From assembly GCF_964355755.1 (NCBI RefSeq), contig NC_092670.1, positions 39,793,795-39,853,794 of the forward strand: a stretch of DNA of 60,000 nucleotides, read 5' to 3'. A program made the translations under genes and the position numbers. Shown piece by piece: positions 49,759-59,528 of the stretch. Position 1 is the first letter of the stretch, and every line of letters begins with the position of its first letter. Source of the stretch: Antedon mediterranea (Eukaryota; Echinodermata; Crinoidea; Comatulida; Antedonidae). Below the pieces are notes generated by a model. The model was not told the origin of the DNA. It was given only the letters and a program-made list of their open reading frames with translations, and made no database searches.

Positions 49759-50219
49759 GTTTGTCTTAGACTTCGTATTTGCTCGATAAAGTCAAATTGA
49801 AATCTTGATCATTTTAAGGCAAGCACTCGTTCAAATCAGATTAATGTGGTGTCACAAACGACGTTTGAATTATTTTCATTTATGAGATGGTAAGTACGAA
49901 TATACAATTATTCAGGATTTGTTTTTGTCCATCTTTATTTTGTTCGTAAAAGAAATTTCATATACATGGTAGTACGGTACCGCAGGTTTTACCTTAGTGT
50001 TACTTCGACATTGCAAATCTACATCAGATATATTTTTTAACTTACAATGTGAGCAACAGGATGGTTATTAGGATTCGGTTAATGTTGGATTTATCTTGTT
50101 GGCCCATTTCATACAGCATTGATCCTGTCTTAATTTAATAGTTCGAATATAGTTCCTCAATTGAACTTGGAAATTGTCACAATCATGTGATCATCAGTGA
50201 CAAGTTATACGAACATGTC

Positions 50220-50313
50220 ATCATAATTATCATGATCATCATCGTCATTATCATTATCATTATACAACATCATCATCTTCATTCATCCATCATCATCATC
50301 ATCATCATCACAT
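50220..50313 (+). repeat. CAT-type trinucleotide repeat
   Basis: Imperfect, then perfect runs of ATC/CAT, including about nine uninterrupted units. Confidence 0.8.
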
Positions 50314-50351
50314 CGGGCATCACATATTAATGATTTGTGCGAAAATAGAGG

Positions 50352-50600
50352 GTCGTCTACAATAAATCAATCAATCCGACTAATATAGCGCCGGTATCCA
50401 TAAAACAATAATGTTCAAAGGCGCTTGACAATGTTAAACAGGAAATGCCTGGTGGTTTTCAGTCGTATTTTGAAGGTGTTCACGTTTTCTGATGTCTTTA
50501 TATCTATTGGTAGTGTATTCCACAAAATCATACTAAAAAAATGACAAAACGATAGCGCCCTGCCCTCCATCCATTGTTAGATATACCACCGCAAGTTAGT
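50352..50600 (-). pseudogene. 3' end of a LINE reverse transcriptase ORF
   Basis: On the minus strand, about 50558-50415 reads ALSFCHFFSMILWNTLP, then IDIKTSENVNTFKIRLKT and IVKRL before a stop. LWNTLP and a following V..FK..LK pattern mark the C-terminus of many non-LTR retrotransposon reverse transcriptases (CR1/L2/jockey-like). A short 3' part and a GATTGATTGATT tail follow. Heavily truncated; not functional. Confidence 0.65.
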
Positions 50601-50692
50601 ATGATTTGTTCTGTTTCCTCTGTGTTTGCTTATTTGTTTTAGTTTTAAAACCGAGAGTTTACTTGACACAGACATAATAGGAAAAGCCAAAA

Positions 50693-50703
50693 GGGAAAGT
50701 CCC
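50693..50703 (-). promoter_or_regulatory. kappaB motif, inverted
   Basis: GGGAAAGTCCC is the exact reverse complement of the 11-mer at 49748, 945 bases away. Both are upstream of the TPR-TIR gene. Confidence 0.4.
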
Positions 50704-51239
50704 GAAAATTTAATTTTCACGGTAGAATGATTCCCAGCATCAAATTGTTTCTTTTAGATACCTTTTGTAATCATAAATATTATATCTATTTGATTGAAAT
50801 ATTGGATTATTCTGGGGAAATTGTGGGGCATTGAGTATTAGCTGTAGCCTATTTTACGTGGGACTCGGTTTGGATGAGTGGGCATGCATTTGTCTTCTTC
50901 TTTTCAATTCACATTATCTCTCACAAGGAAAATATCCATATACTCACCGATGACACTGCATTTTTTTCTTTCAGTGATATTTCCATACAAAATTCAAATA
51001 ATGGCGTATTTTCTTGAAATAAAGTATTGTTCATAAACAATGCTATATAACAATTTTGAAATCAAAACATGTCATCTCCAGTTTCTGGCGACCCTGATTA
51101 CTCTCATTTCAAAATGAATAACGTGCCTTATGTTTTATACAAAAACAAAACACGATGATCTACTATTAATATTATGCCAAAGTAGTGTGCATTATTTCAT
51201 CAGCTGCTCGGTTAGTCTGTTAGTTAATTGTTATAGTTT

Positions 51240-51480
51240 GTTCATGGAGGTATATAGTTTGTTAGTTGTTTGTTAGTTAGTTAGTTGTTAGGTTGTTAAT
51301 GGAGGTATAGTTTGTTAGTTAGTTGTTTGTAATGTTAGTTAGTTGTTAGTTTGTTAATGGAGGTATATATAGTTTGTTAGTTAGTTGTTAGTTTGTTAAT
51401 GGAGGTATATAGTTTGTTAGTTAGCTGTCTGTTAGTTTATTTGTTAATTTGTTCATGGAGGTATAGTTTGTTAGTTTGTT
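51240..51480 (+). repeat. GTTAGTTTGTTA simple repeat with ATGGAGGTATA units
   Basis: About five blocks of ATGGAGGTATA followed by variable runs of GTTAGTT and TTGTTAG. The ATGGAGGTATA part is the same motif that forms the hairpin at 32934. Confidence 0.8.
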
Positions 51481-51723
51481 GATTTCTAACTCCAAGTTTA
51501 ACTTTAGCATCTATGTACATTTTGTTTTGTTCACGTTATTTTTTTTCACTCCCCTGCTCCCTCCCGCCCCGATCATTTCTACATGTATATGATTTATAGA
51601 TTGTAAAAATAATAGGTTTCGTATAGTCGTCTATTATTATCTATTATTATAATTCTTCCATGGTTTAGGTAGCATATATATTATAGCATGGGTACATTCT
51701 ATTTATCCATGACTGTACCATAA

Positions 51724-51850
51724 TTCTATGATTAATATACTCGACATGGAGGTACGATATACTGTAGGCCTATATGTTGTTCTCATATTCCATGATTAAT
51801 ATACTCGACATGGAGGTATGATATACTGTAGGCCTATTTGTTCTCACATT
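51724..51850 (+). repeat. Tandem duplication, 64-bp unit
   Basis: ATGATTAATATACTCGACAT, GGAGGTA, GATATACTGTAGGCCTAT occur at 51728 and again at 51792. Confidence 0.85.
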
Positions 51851-53145
51851 TCACAACGTCATGGAATAAGCTACAAGACACGATGACGTAACAGTCATAG
51901 ACTTGATTAAACCAATCAGATTCGGTACATACGCCATTTAAAGTCAAGTTACTAATCAGGATTGTAAGGTCATATTGAGAGAGGTTTTTGTTGAAACTTT
52001 CATGCGACAACCGATCTGTATGAATGTCTATATGAATCATGATTTGACAAGACAATTCCAAAATAACAGTGACGTGTACTTTGGCGTACTAAGGTAAAAT
52101 ATATAACCATACCAACATCTGGAGCATTAGTAAATCGACAGGCTTTATATAGGCTTTCTCGGGAGAAGGTAAGTTATCTTCGTGTCACAAGTAAAACCAG
52201 TTTCCTGAACTTTAATAAGTTTATAAGGAAACGTTTAGAAGTGTGACCTCGAGCCTATTTAACCTGTTCGGCTTCATGGGAGCTGGAATGTAACTAAGCA
52301 CATAATTGTTCCCACAGCGAAATGCCATGACGTTTGTCTGTATTAGTGTAACTAGAATACTTACACCATGGAGGTAACAATTGTTACTTCCAATAATATT
52401 ACCATGGATTTTATACCTCTATGCTATTATATGATATTATATTATATAGTTTACAACTTACAAGTCAACATTTTTATACAAATACACAAAAGTCAGTCCT
52501 TTTAGGCTATTGCTATCGTGATTGATTTTGTTGGTCTAATTCTGCTGTATAGTTCGTCTGTATTGTATTGTTGTTCGTCTGCCGCAGAAAATTAAATATA
52601 CAACTCTCGATTCAAATCCGTAATGAAAATCGGATTTTTTTTAACTAGGCCTATTATTACAGGTAATTGTGTTTGCATACATAGGCAGTGACGCCGACAA
52701 GTGTTTGTCTAAATAAATGCATATTGGTTCCTTTATTTCCTTGTGTTAATAATGAGTTATTTACAAATATTGTTTTTATTGCATAAGAAAGTTGGTAGTT
52801 TGAGTTCACTCCAAAATTACACATGCACATCGGCAGATTTGATATAAAACAAGTTTAGTCTGTGCTCACATCACATGACTCTCCGCAGCAAATATCCTAC
52901 AGATCTTGTCCATTTACCCCAAAAACCAATCCTGGCCGATCTAACAGGCCTACACAAAGTGCAATTATACGCTACCTAATTTATGTTGTAAAAAAACATA
53001 TTCTTTTGTATGTTGAAACTGTTATATTATATTTTCTTGCAGGGAGAAAATGCTACCAGAAGACGTCCGGGAAATCCTATCACAATCAATAATATCTTCC
53101 GTTCACATAGTGTAGTTTGGATAATATAATGAAGTGTGGAACGCC

Positions 53146-54975
53146 ATGTCATCTGGCTGCAATAGCTGTCAAAATGTAGACGAAATAATTTGTAACATGG
53201 GTTCGCACCTGACGTGGGACGAACTGAAAGACATTCAACAAGATATTTTGAGAAGGGAGGAAACGATCTTAAGCGTGAGACGTGTGGACTTTGATACACT
53301 CCCCACATATTTCATTTCAATCAAAAACTTATACGGATATATCTTGTTTAAGTTGCATAAAGTAAATGAGAGTATAGATATATTTAAAGAAGTACTGCAA
53401 AAAGACCCTGACAATTTGAACGCAGTTCGTAATCTGTTTACGATATATAAGGTTCAAGGAAGAAGGACGATTGCCAGTGTCTACAAGAGAGACTTGGATA
53501 GACTATGCGAAAACAAGGAAGACATCATTATTACGCGTGCATTTTGTGAGCGCGCGCACGCGGTGCGTCATTTTCAACAAGATTGTCGCGAATTTACGTA
53601 CATGCCTTACTTATGCCAAGCATTGGAGTTTAGCAACAATATCACAATTCCCGAAAAGGGTGAATGGTTGTTTGATTATGGCTTAGCATTATTTAGAAAG
53701 GATTTCCAATTTCTGCTTGCTCGTGCTAGTTCTGAGGAAAAGGATCCAAATTTTAATGATGCTATTAACACGTTCTATAAGGTCATCCAGGTCGAAAGAG
53801 GTTGTGAGGTATATAAAGCATTGTCGTGGGTTTTTATGGGGATTTTACTAAGACATGATGCGACGCGATCATTAGATCGTTGCTTTCCGAAAAATGCTGA
53901 ACTCCACGGACTGAACTCCATTGACTGTATTGAAAAAGGTCTGCAACTATCGCCTGAACATCAAATCGTTACTAGGAGAGTTGCATCTGAATTCTCGCGC
54001 GTTGGTCGCCATGAAGAAGCTGCGAAGCTTTTCACTAAATCGCTCAGCCTAGAGAAATCGTGGTTTGCGTACCGCCATCAAGGACTGATGTACATACGCA
54101 TGTATGAGGAGACGCATGATACAAACTTACTGGCAAAAGCAGAAGGTAGTTTAAAGCAAGCTATTGAAAAGAAGGATGTACACGCCGATCATTCTGATCT
54201 TGGCTACGTGTATTTCTTAAAACGAGAATGGGACAATGCTCTTCAAGAGTTTCTTCGTGCTAAATATAACCAGAATAATGACAACTTTGACACAACAGAA
54301 ACTCACAGACGTTGGGCTGAATGTTTAAAAGCATGTGGAGAATACGAGAGTGCTACGTTACAGCAGGAACTTGCTGACGCTTTGACGACAGAGTTACGAA
54401 GTATGATTGATGAGATAGAAAAACGTGGCATAAAACACGGAACAGATTGCAATGGCAATGAATGCAACCGCCATCATTCTCAATATAGACATGACGAACG
54501 AGAAGGATTTGTTAGTATTAAAACTGCACATGAAATCGCCTACAGACCACGAATATCCGGCGATCGGAAACCATTCCGTTACGATTTTTTTCTCAGTTTT
54601 TGTCACATAGACCACAAGTGGGCTAGTGCACTGTTGAAGAAGCTCGAAAATGACTTTGACCTTATTGGATGCATACGGTATAGAGACTATGGGCTTGGTT
54701 ATACAATAATTGAAAATATAATGACGTCAATTAAAGAAAGTCATAAAACAATTATTATTATGTCTCCTGACTCAATAAAAAGTCACTATTGTAACGAGGA
54801 AATCCGTCGTGCTTTAGACCAAAACGTTAAAAGGAAGTGCATCATTCCAATAATGCTACGAGAATGTGAGGTACCTGAAACATTAGAAACAATGCAAAGG
54901 ATTGAGTGTGTCAGCGGTCAATTTCACAAGCATCATTGGCACAAATTAGGGGAAGATCTTAAATACCAGGCGTGA
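53146..54975 (+). CDS. TPR-TIR protein, intact, intronless coding region
   Basis: 609 residues. I chose ATG 53146 (GAACGCCATGT, G at -3); the reading frame is open a little further 5' but without an ATG. Residues about 45-420 hold TPR-like helical pairs, for example LYGYILFKLHKVNESIDIF, VASEFSRVGRHEEAAKLFTK and DLGYVYFLKREWDNALQEF. A His/Asn-rich linker follows, then a C-terminal TIR domain from 476: FRYDFFLSF (box 1, 477-485), RDYGLG in the BB loop (513-518), MSPDSIKSHYCNEEI (C549, E552). Glu three after the Cys matches the place of the NAD-cleaving glutamate in plant and some animal TIRs, but enzymatic activity is inference. No signal peptide or membrane segment, so cytosolic. The exon opens at 53041 after TTTTCTTGCAG; two short upstream ORFs (ATG 53049 and 53128) precede the start. 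AATAAA at 55157. Probably an innate immune sensor or adaptor. Confidence 0.9.
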   Translation: MSSGCNSCQNVDEIICNMGSHLTWDELKDIQQDILRREETILSVRRVDFDTLPTYFISIKNLYGYILFKLHKVNESIDIFKEVLQKDPDNLNAVRNLFTIYKVQGRRTIASVYKRDLDRLCENKEDIIITRAFCERAHAVRHFQQDCREFTYMPYLCQALEFSNNITIPEKGEWLFDYGLALFRKDFQFLLARASSEEKDPNFNDAINTFYKVIQVERGCEVYKALSWVFMGILLRHDATRSLDRCFPKNAELHGLNSIDCIEKGLQLSPEHQIVTRRVASEFSRVGRHEEAAKLFTKSLSLEKSWFAYRHQGLMYIRMYEETHDTNLLAKAEGSLKQAIEKKDVHADHSDLGYVYFLKREWDNALQEFLRAKYNQNNDNFDTTETHRRWAECLKACGEYESATLQQELADALTTELRSMIDEIEKRGIKHGTDCNGNECNRHHSQYRHDEREGFVSIKTAHEIAYRPRISGDRKPFRYDFFLSFCHIDHKWASALLKKLENDFDLIGCIRYRDYGLGYTIIENIMTSIKESHKTIIIMSPDSIKSHYCNEEIRRALDQNVKRKCIIPIMLRECEVPETLETMQRIECVSGQFHKHHWHKLGEDLKYQA

Positions 54976-55156
54976 TATGTTACGAAGCAGGACATTTAAA
55001 AGTAAACAAGGATATACCATGGAGGAAATACATTGAAATACAGTAATACTGATGATTAATTTCCTGATAGACCTGAATGAGTACATTTATCAGTCTGCGA
55101 TGACACTCGACAATTGTGACGTCACATGAAGTAATTCATGCATCGGTACACTTGCT

Positions 55157-55162
55157 AATAAA
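55157..55162 (+). terminator. Polyadenylation signal, TPR-TIR gene
   Basis: AATAAA, about 180 bases after the stop. Another AATAAA lies near 55421. Confidence 0.4.
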
Positions 55163-55850
55163 TATTAAAATAATGATCAATAGAAATAACCACAACAATA
55201 TATCTATAAATGTGTTATGACGTCAGTTGAAACCAAACTATTCCTATGATGACTTTAATTCTCGTAAACATTAGAACAATAACAAATTATTAATATATAA
55301 TTTGGAATTGTTGGTTATGGTCTTTGTAAACATTGGCGAGTTGGTTTAATTTCTTTACTACTGTATACAATAGGCCTACAGTATTCAATGTATGTACTAT
55401 ATTATTGTGTGTGAGCAGAAATAAAAACAAAAATAAAGAAATTTGACTTTGTAAACAAAATATTTCACCTATTGTGCTATTTTAAAAAGAAATGTTCGTA
55501 TTCTTTAAGTTGAAAAAGATCATTCGATTTACTAAACAGATTACCGGATTGCAACAAGCGCTTGTTAAAACAAGGCAATCTAACAACTAACTTGGTTAAA
55601 ACAATTTCGTTTTTAGTTTCGCAATAATTCACCAACGTTCCAAAACATGAGAATAATGGTTACATATCAGCATTTTTAGTTTGTCAAAAAATAGATAATA
55701 AGTCCCTTCTAAAAAAAAAATTAAAAAATAATCAAATCCCGGACGTGAAACTAGCAATTGTTAGACAAGAAGACCAACTTAAAACAAGACGCACTAAGAA
55801 GCTGAAAAACAAACCATCAACAGTTTAACGATCATGTTAAAATTATTATA

Positions 55851-56030
55851 TTACTGCAGTAACTACATTACTGTAATAATGTATTATTTTAGTTTGTGTT
55901 AATTTAGACATTTGTAAGGTACTAACTGCAATAAACAGTGTGTATGATTAACTATAAAAACTTGCTAAATAATTGCATAAGCAGGTTTTAACAGTAAAAA
56001 ATGTAGTTACTGCAGTAACTGCAGTAGAAA
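55851..56030. mobile_element. Possible MITE with TTACTGCAGTAACTACAT ends
   Basis: TTACTGCAGTAACTACAT at 55851 is matched by ATGTAGTTACTGCAGTAA at 56001-56018, an inverted pair about 180 bases across. The related motif is at 33059 and 38091. Confidence 0.5.
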
Positions 56031-56133
56031 CATTTGTTTGGTCCATTACGTTATTGAATACAGTAATTGTAATAGTATTGTTGTGTATGATTGTCTATAC
56101 CGGTTAACAATCTGCCTTCAGTTCATATTTATC

Positions 56134-56476
56134 ATGCAGTACACACCAATCGTCATGCAGTACACACAAATCGTCATGCAGTACACACCAATGGTCATGC
56201 AGTACACACCAATCGTCATGCAGTACACACCAAACATCATGCAGTACACACCAATCGTCATGCAGTACACACCAAACATCATGCAGTACACACCAAACAT
56301 CATGCAGTACACACCAAACGTCATGCAGTACACACCAATCGTCATGCAGTACACACCAATCGTCATGCAGTACACACCAATGGTCATGCAGTACACACCA
56401 ATCGTCATGCAGTACACACCAATCGTCATGCAGTACACACCAATCGTCATGCAGTACACACCAATCGTCATGCAGT
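56134..56476 (+). repeat. Minisatellite, 21-bp unit, about 16 copies
   Basis: Unit CATGCAGTACACACCAATCG plus T, with variants ATGGT, AACAT, AACGT. Because 21 is divisible by three, frames on both strands stay open (MQYTPIV type); these are not genes. Confidence 0.95.
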
Positions 56477-56584
56477 CAAATATTGCGTAATTTATACCGC
56501 CACCTATCGACAAAATTGAATATCACGTGACATTTATTAGACGGCTGTAAAACTAAGGCTATATACAAACTTTATACTACAGCA

Positions 56585-56717
56585 ACTCACGCTGTTATGT
56601 CTACTACTACACCGCACGTGCTTTACGTCTTATAGATTCCAAGATTTATTTAATAGTTTTTCCAGCCATTTTAGTCATAAAGTACGTGCGGTGTAGAGTA
56701 GTAGACAGCGTGAGTAT
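56585..56717. mobile_element. Hairpin MITE, about 130 bp
   Basis: ACTCACGCTGTTATGTCTAC at the left and GTAGTAGACAGCGTGAGT at the right, continuing inward as ACACCGCACGTGCTTTACG against AAGTACGTGCGGTGT. Only about 60 bases separate the arms. Confidence 0.75.
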
Positions 56718-57507
56718 TGACCAAAAAATAAATAAACCAACATTTTGTTTCAGCTAAACCTGTACTACTTTTTGCAAAAATCAAAAAGCCTAATTACAAT
56801 TTGTAAGTTATTAAGGACGCATAATGAATGTACAATTTTAAATAAATATCAAAGGATTGAACATAGTAAAAAACACACACACACACACACCGGAGAACGT
56901 TATGAGAATATAGAGCGTTGTTTATATTGTGATACAGATCTGCTATTTTACGAGTGTCTAGTTTCGAAAAGTTGGTAATTCTACCGAAACTACACCGTTT
57001 GTTGAATTACTCAAAACGTTACTATAATATTGACATTGAAGCCTGAGTAGATACCTTTGCGTTTGATTATTGAAGCAAAAAAAAATGTTTTCAAAAAGTG
57101 ATGAGAAAGAGCATGTTCATTATTCGATTGGTTAATGTTTACAGGGTTTGCCCGGCGGGTGCCAAACAACTCAAAAACGGGTTCTCTTCAACTAGCACAG
57201 TACTAATACAAAGTGCTGCCAGCTACCTGTTATCATGCTGAGACATAAATGCTGTGTCATTCATGTATTTCCTTAGCTAGAATAAACAGATCAGACAACA
57301 AGGGGGGTACTTTATTACACTTAATTAAGTTTAGATAAAAAATTGTCTGACGCTATTTCTATAGCCTAAACAGTGCGCGTTTCCAGGGTATTTAATATGT
57401 CTAGTGTAACGTATGACTGAGCATGCAGGTTGCAATCCGCCTACTACAGTATCATCAGTATCCTATCCCAGTCCCAATTATGTTATCAAACAAGTATAAG
57501 CAATAAG

Positions 57508-57672
57508 TAAAGCCCTGTCTACACTATCAAACTAGTTTGACAAAAAAAGGTGTGATGTGCCCAAATATGGTAGTGATATTCCTAAATATGGTAGTGATAT
57601 GACATCATCATGTCCATATATGGGCACATCACATTTTTTGTCACATAAAGTTTGATGTGTAGACAGAGCTTA
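57508..57672 (+). mobile_element. Family A MITE, copy 18, reference copy
   Basis: Nearly complete, with TAA on both sides. AGCCCTGTCTACACTATC, CAAACTAGTTTGAC, two AAATATGGTAGTGATAT units, ATGACATCATCATGTCC, ATATATGGGCACATCACA, TTTGTCACATAAAGTTTGAT, GTGTAGACAGAGCT. Confidence 0.9.
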
Positions 57673-57996
57673 ATAAAGTAGGCCTATAGCATGAGCCTGG
57701 TTGTCATATTTGATAACCTTAATTTGTACACGAGGATGTCATCCTGCATAACTATTGCATAATCATAGGCCAATGTTCACTGTTCATATTAGCATATATG
57801 TATTGTCCCTTGAAACACAAAAAATTAGGGTCAAAATATTCTAAATTTAAATTGACCATATCAAAGAAATATTAAAATTATTCACTTTAAGTCGAAAACA
57901 ACAAGTTTACGTAATTAACAGGTAAATTAATTTGATTACATTTCGTCTGGAAAAATCGTCGCGAGCGAAAGTAACCAAAGATTTCAAACCATGTAT

Positions 57997-58326
57997 TAGT
58001 CCAAAGAGCATTAGTTCATAAGTATAGGCAGACCAGAAACTGTAGTAGCGGCCATTTTTTGACAAAATTTTCTGTTAGAGCAAATAGGAATGTATATATT
58101 GTGACCTATTTGACACCAAAATCGATACTCTACGACAAGCGGTTACAAAGTTATAGACCAATTTAAAATGGCAGCCATTTTGGACGCCATCTTGGATTTC
58201 TCGGAGAGCACAAGGAGGATTTTCCGGGACTTTTAGTATGATGTTCCAATCATAGTTCTCGACCTTTCCTGAAAAAATTAGCTTGTTACCAGAAATTTCC
58301 GGGTCAAACCCTAATGCTCTTGGACT
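57997..58326. mobile_element. MITE with TAGTCCAAAGAGCATTAG ends
   Basis: Left TAGTCCAAAGAGCATTAG, right CTAATGCTCTTGGACTA, about 330 bp. The interior includes ATGGCAGCCATTTTGGACGC and ATCTTGG, which resemble repeats common in marine invertebrate genomes. A minus-strand frame inside is not a gene. Confidence 0.75.
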
Positions 58327-59528
58327 ATATGCATTGTGCATGATGTTAATTAGGATTGTTTACAACTCGTCACGGTTGAGAAGGTGTTCTCACACAGATC
58401 GCGAGGAAGTTTTATGATTATGCATACAGAGTAGCCAAACAAGCGCGTAACATTATGAGATATGTTTCGATTGAAAACTTTGACTGGAAGTCAAAGTTAT
58501 TTTTTGAACAAAAAAAAACGTCTGTATTTCAGTTAAATGATTTTTTTTTCGACTAATTTTTGGTGAAAGTTAATAACTATTATGATACTTCAAAATGACC
58601 AACTTTTTTTCGAAATCTTTTTTTGTTTATTTTTTTGGAATTAGTCAAAGGGACAGTGCATCTTTAAGAAAACAATGTGACCAATATTTATCACAACCTC
58701 ATTATTGTGGCCTGTAGGTGACATACATACCGAAAGAGGAAATAAATGTCTATCCTATTGTATAGGGCACTTGATTGTTAATCAGACAGTATAGGGCTAA
58801 AGTTCAATAAAACCGATGAAAGGAGATCTCTCTCATGCGTATTACTATCCCACCATCAAGTAACTTAGGACGAAACATATCCAAAAAAAAAAAAAAAAAA
58901 TCCAATCCTTATTCAGGAGACTTGGTTGGGTCCCAAAGATTACCCCTTAAAATGTTCAATACTCATTCAGAATATTCACTGCATTTATATTCATGCATTA
59001 TCGGTTGGTGCCCATCATGACGTAAATTTCAAACAAAACAGACATACAATTCTACAATTTCGGTCTCAATGAATACCTAGGCCCATACAATGAATAATCG
59101 GGTTACCAACAATGGTGAATACATCACGAGATTGATGGGTTGGAAGGACGGTTGACTAAATTATTTATATCAGTGTCGGAAAATCCACGAATCTGTTTCA
59201 GACGGAACGACTGACACATCGGTTATATACTTACCAAAAAAGAGAAGTTATTATTATAATGTATTGAAAAATGTGTATACAGAATGATTCAACTCAACAC
59301 GATTTGTAGCCCATATGTTATTTTGGATTATGGGTTGATGGACCCGGGCCATTTGTGACAAACCAATCCAGGTGAATGGAGTTTAGCAATAGTGTAGGCT
59401 ACATAGTTTATAAGCGTAATACAACCGTGTCAACTACTGATATTTTAGCTGTACAATTTCCTTTCTCATACAAGCAAGCGTGACGTGCTTCACTGAAACA
59501 ATTTGTGTGGATACGGTATTTTACAAAG

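Larger units (their letters stand above)
48946..53040. other. Upstream region of the TPR-TIR gene
   Basis: No coding exon found. It contains a CTAG/AGGCCT-rich patch (48950-49110), two kappaB motifs, two candidate leader-exon donors (GTAAGT at 49890 and GTAAGT at 52169), a LINE remnant, CAT and GTTA simple repeats and a 64-bp duplication. Either donor could join the acceptor at 53039-53040 of the TPR-TIR gene. Confidence 0.45.
55163..59528. other. Spacer between the two TIR genes
   Basis: No gene found. It holds the MITEs and minisatellite listed separately, a short CA run at 56872-56890 and an 18-base A run at 58882. Frames at 56745-56978 and 58075-58341 show no family features; the latter is MITE sequence. 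Confidence 0.5.

Noticed and set aside
53134-53145. Upstream GTG as start of the TPR-TIR protein
   Set aside because: Animal nuclear genes rarely start at GTG, and the ATG at 53146 has good context.
56038-56519. Overlapping frames of 130-150 codons
   Set aside because: Same cause: a 21-bp minisatellite. It is also not a CRISPR array, since the units are contiguous and have no unique spacers.
58075-58341. 88-codon minus-strand frame
   Set aside because: It lies within a MITE with clear inverted ends.
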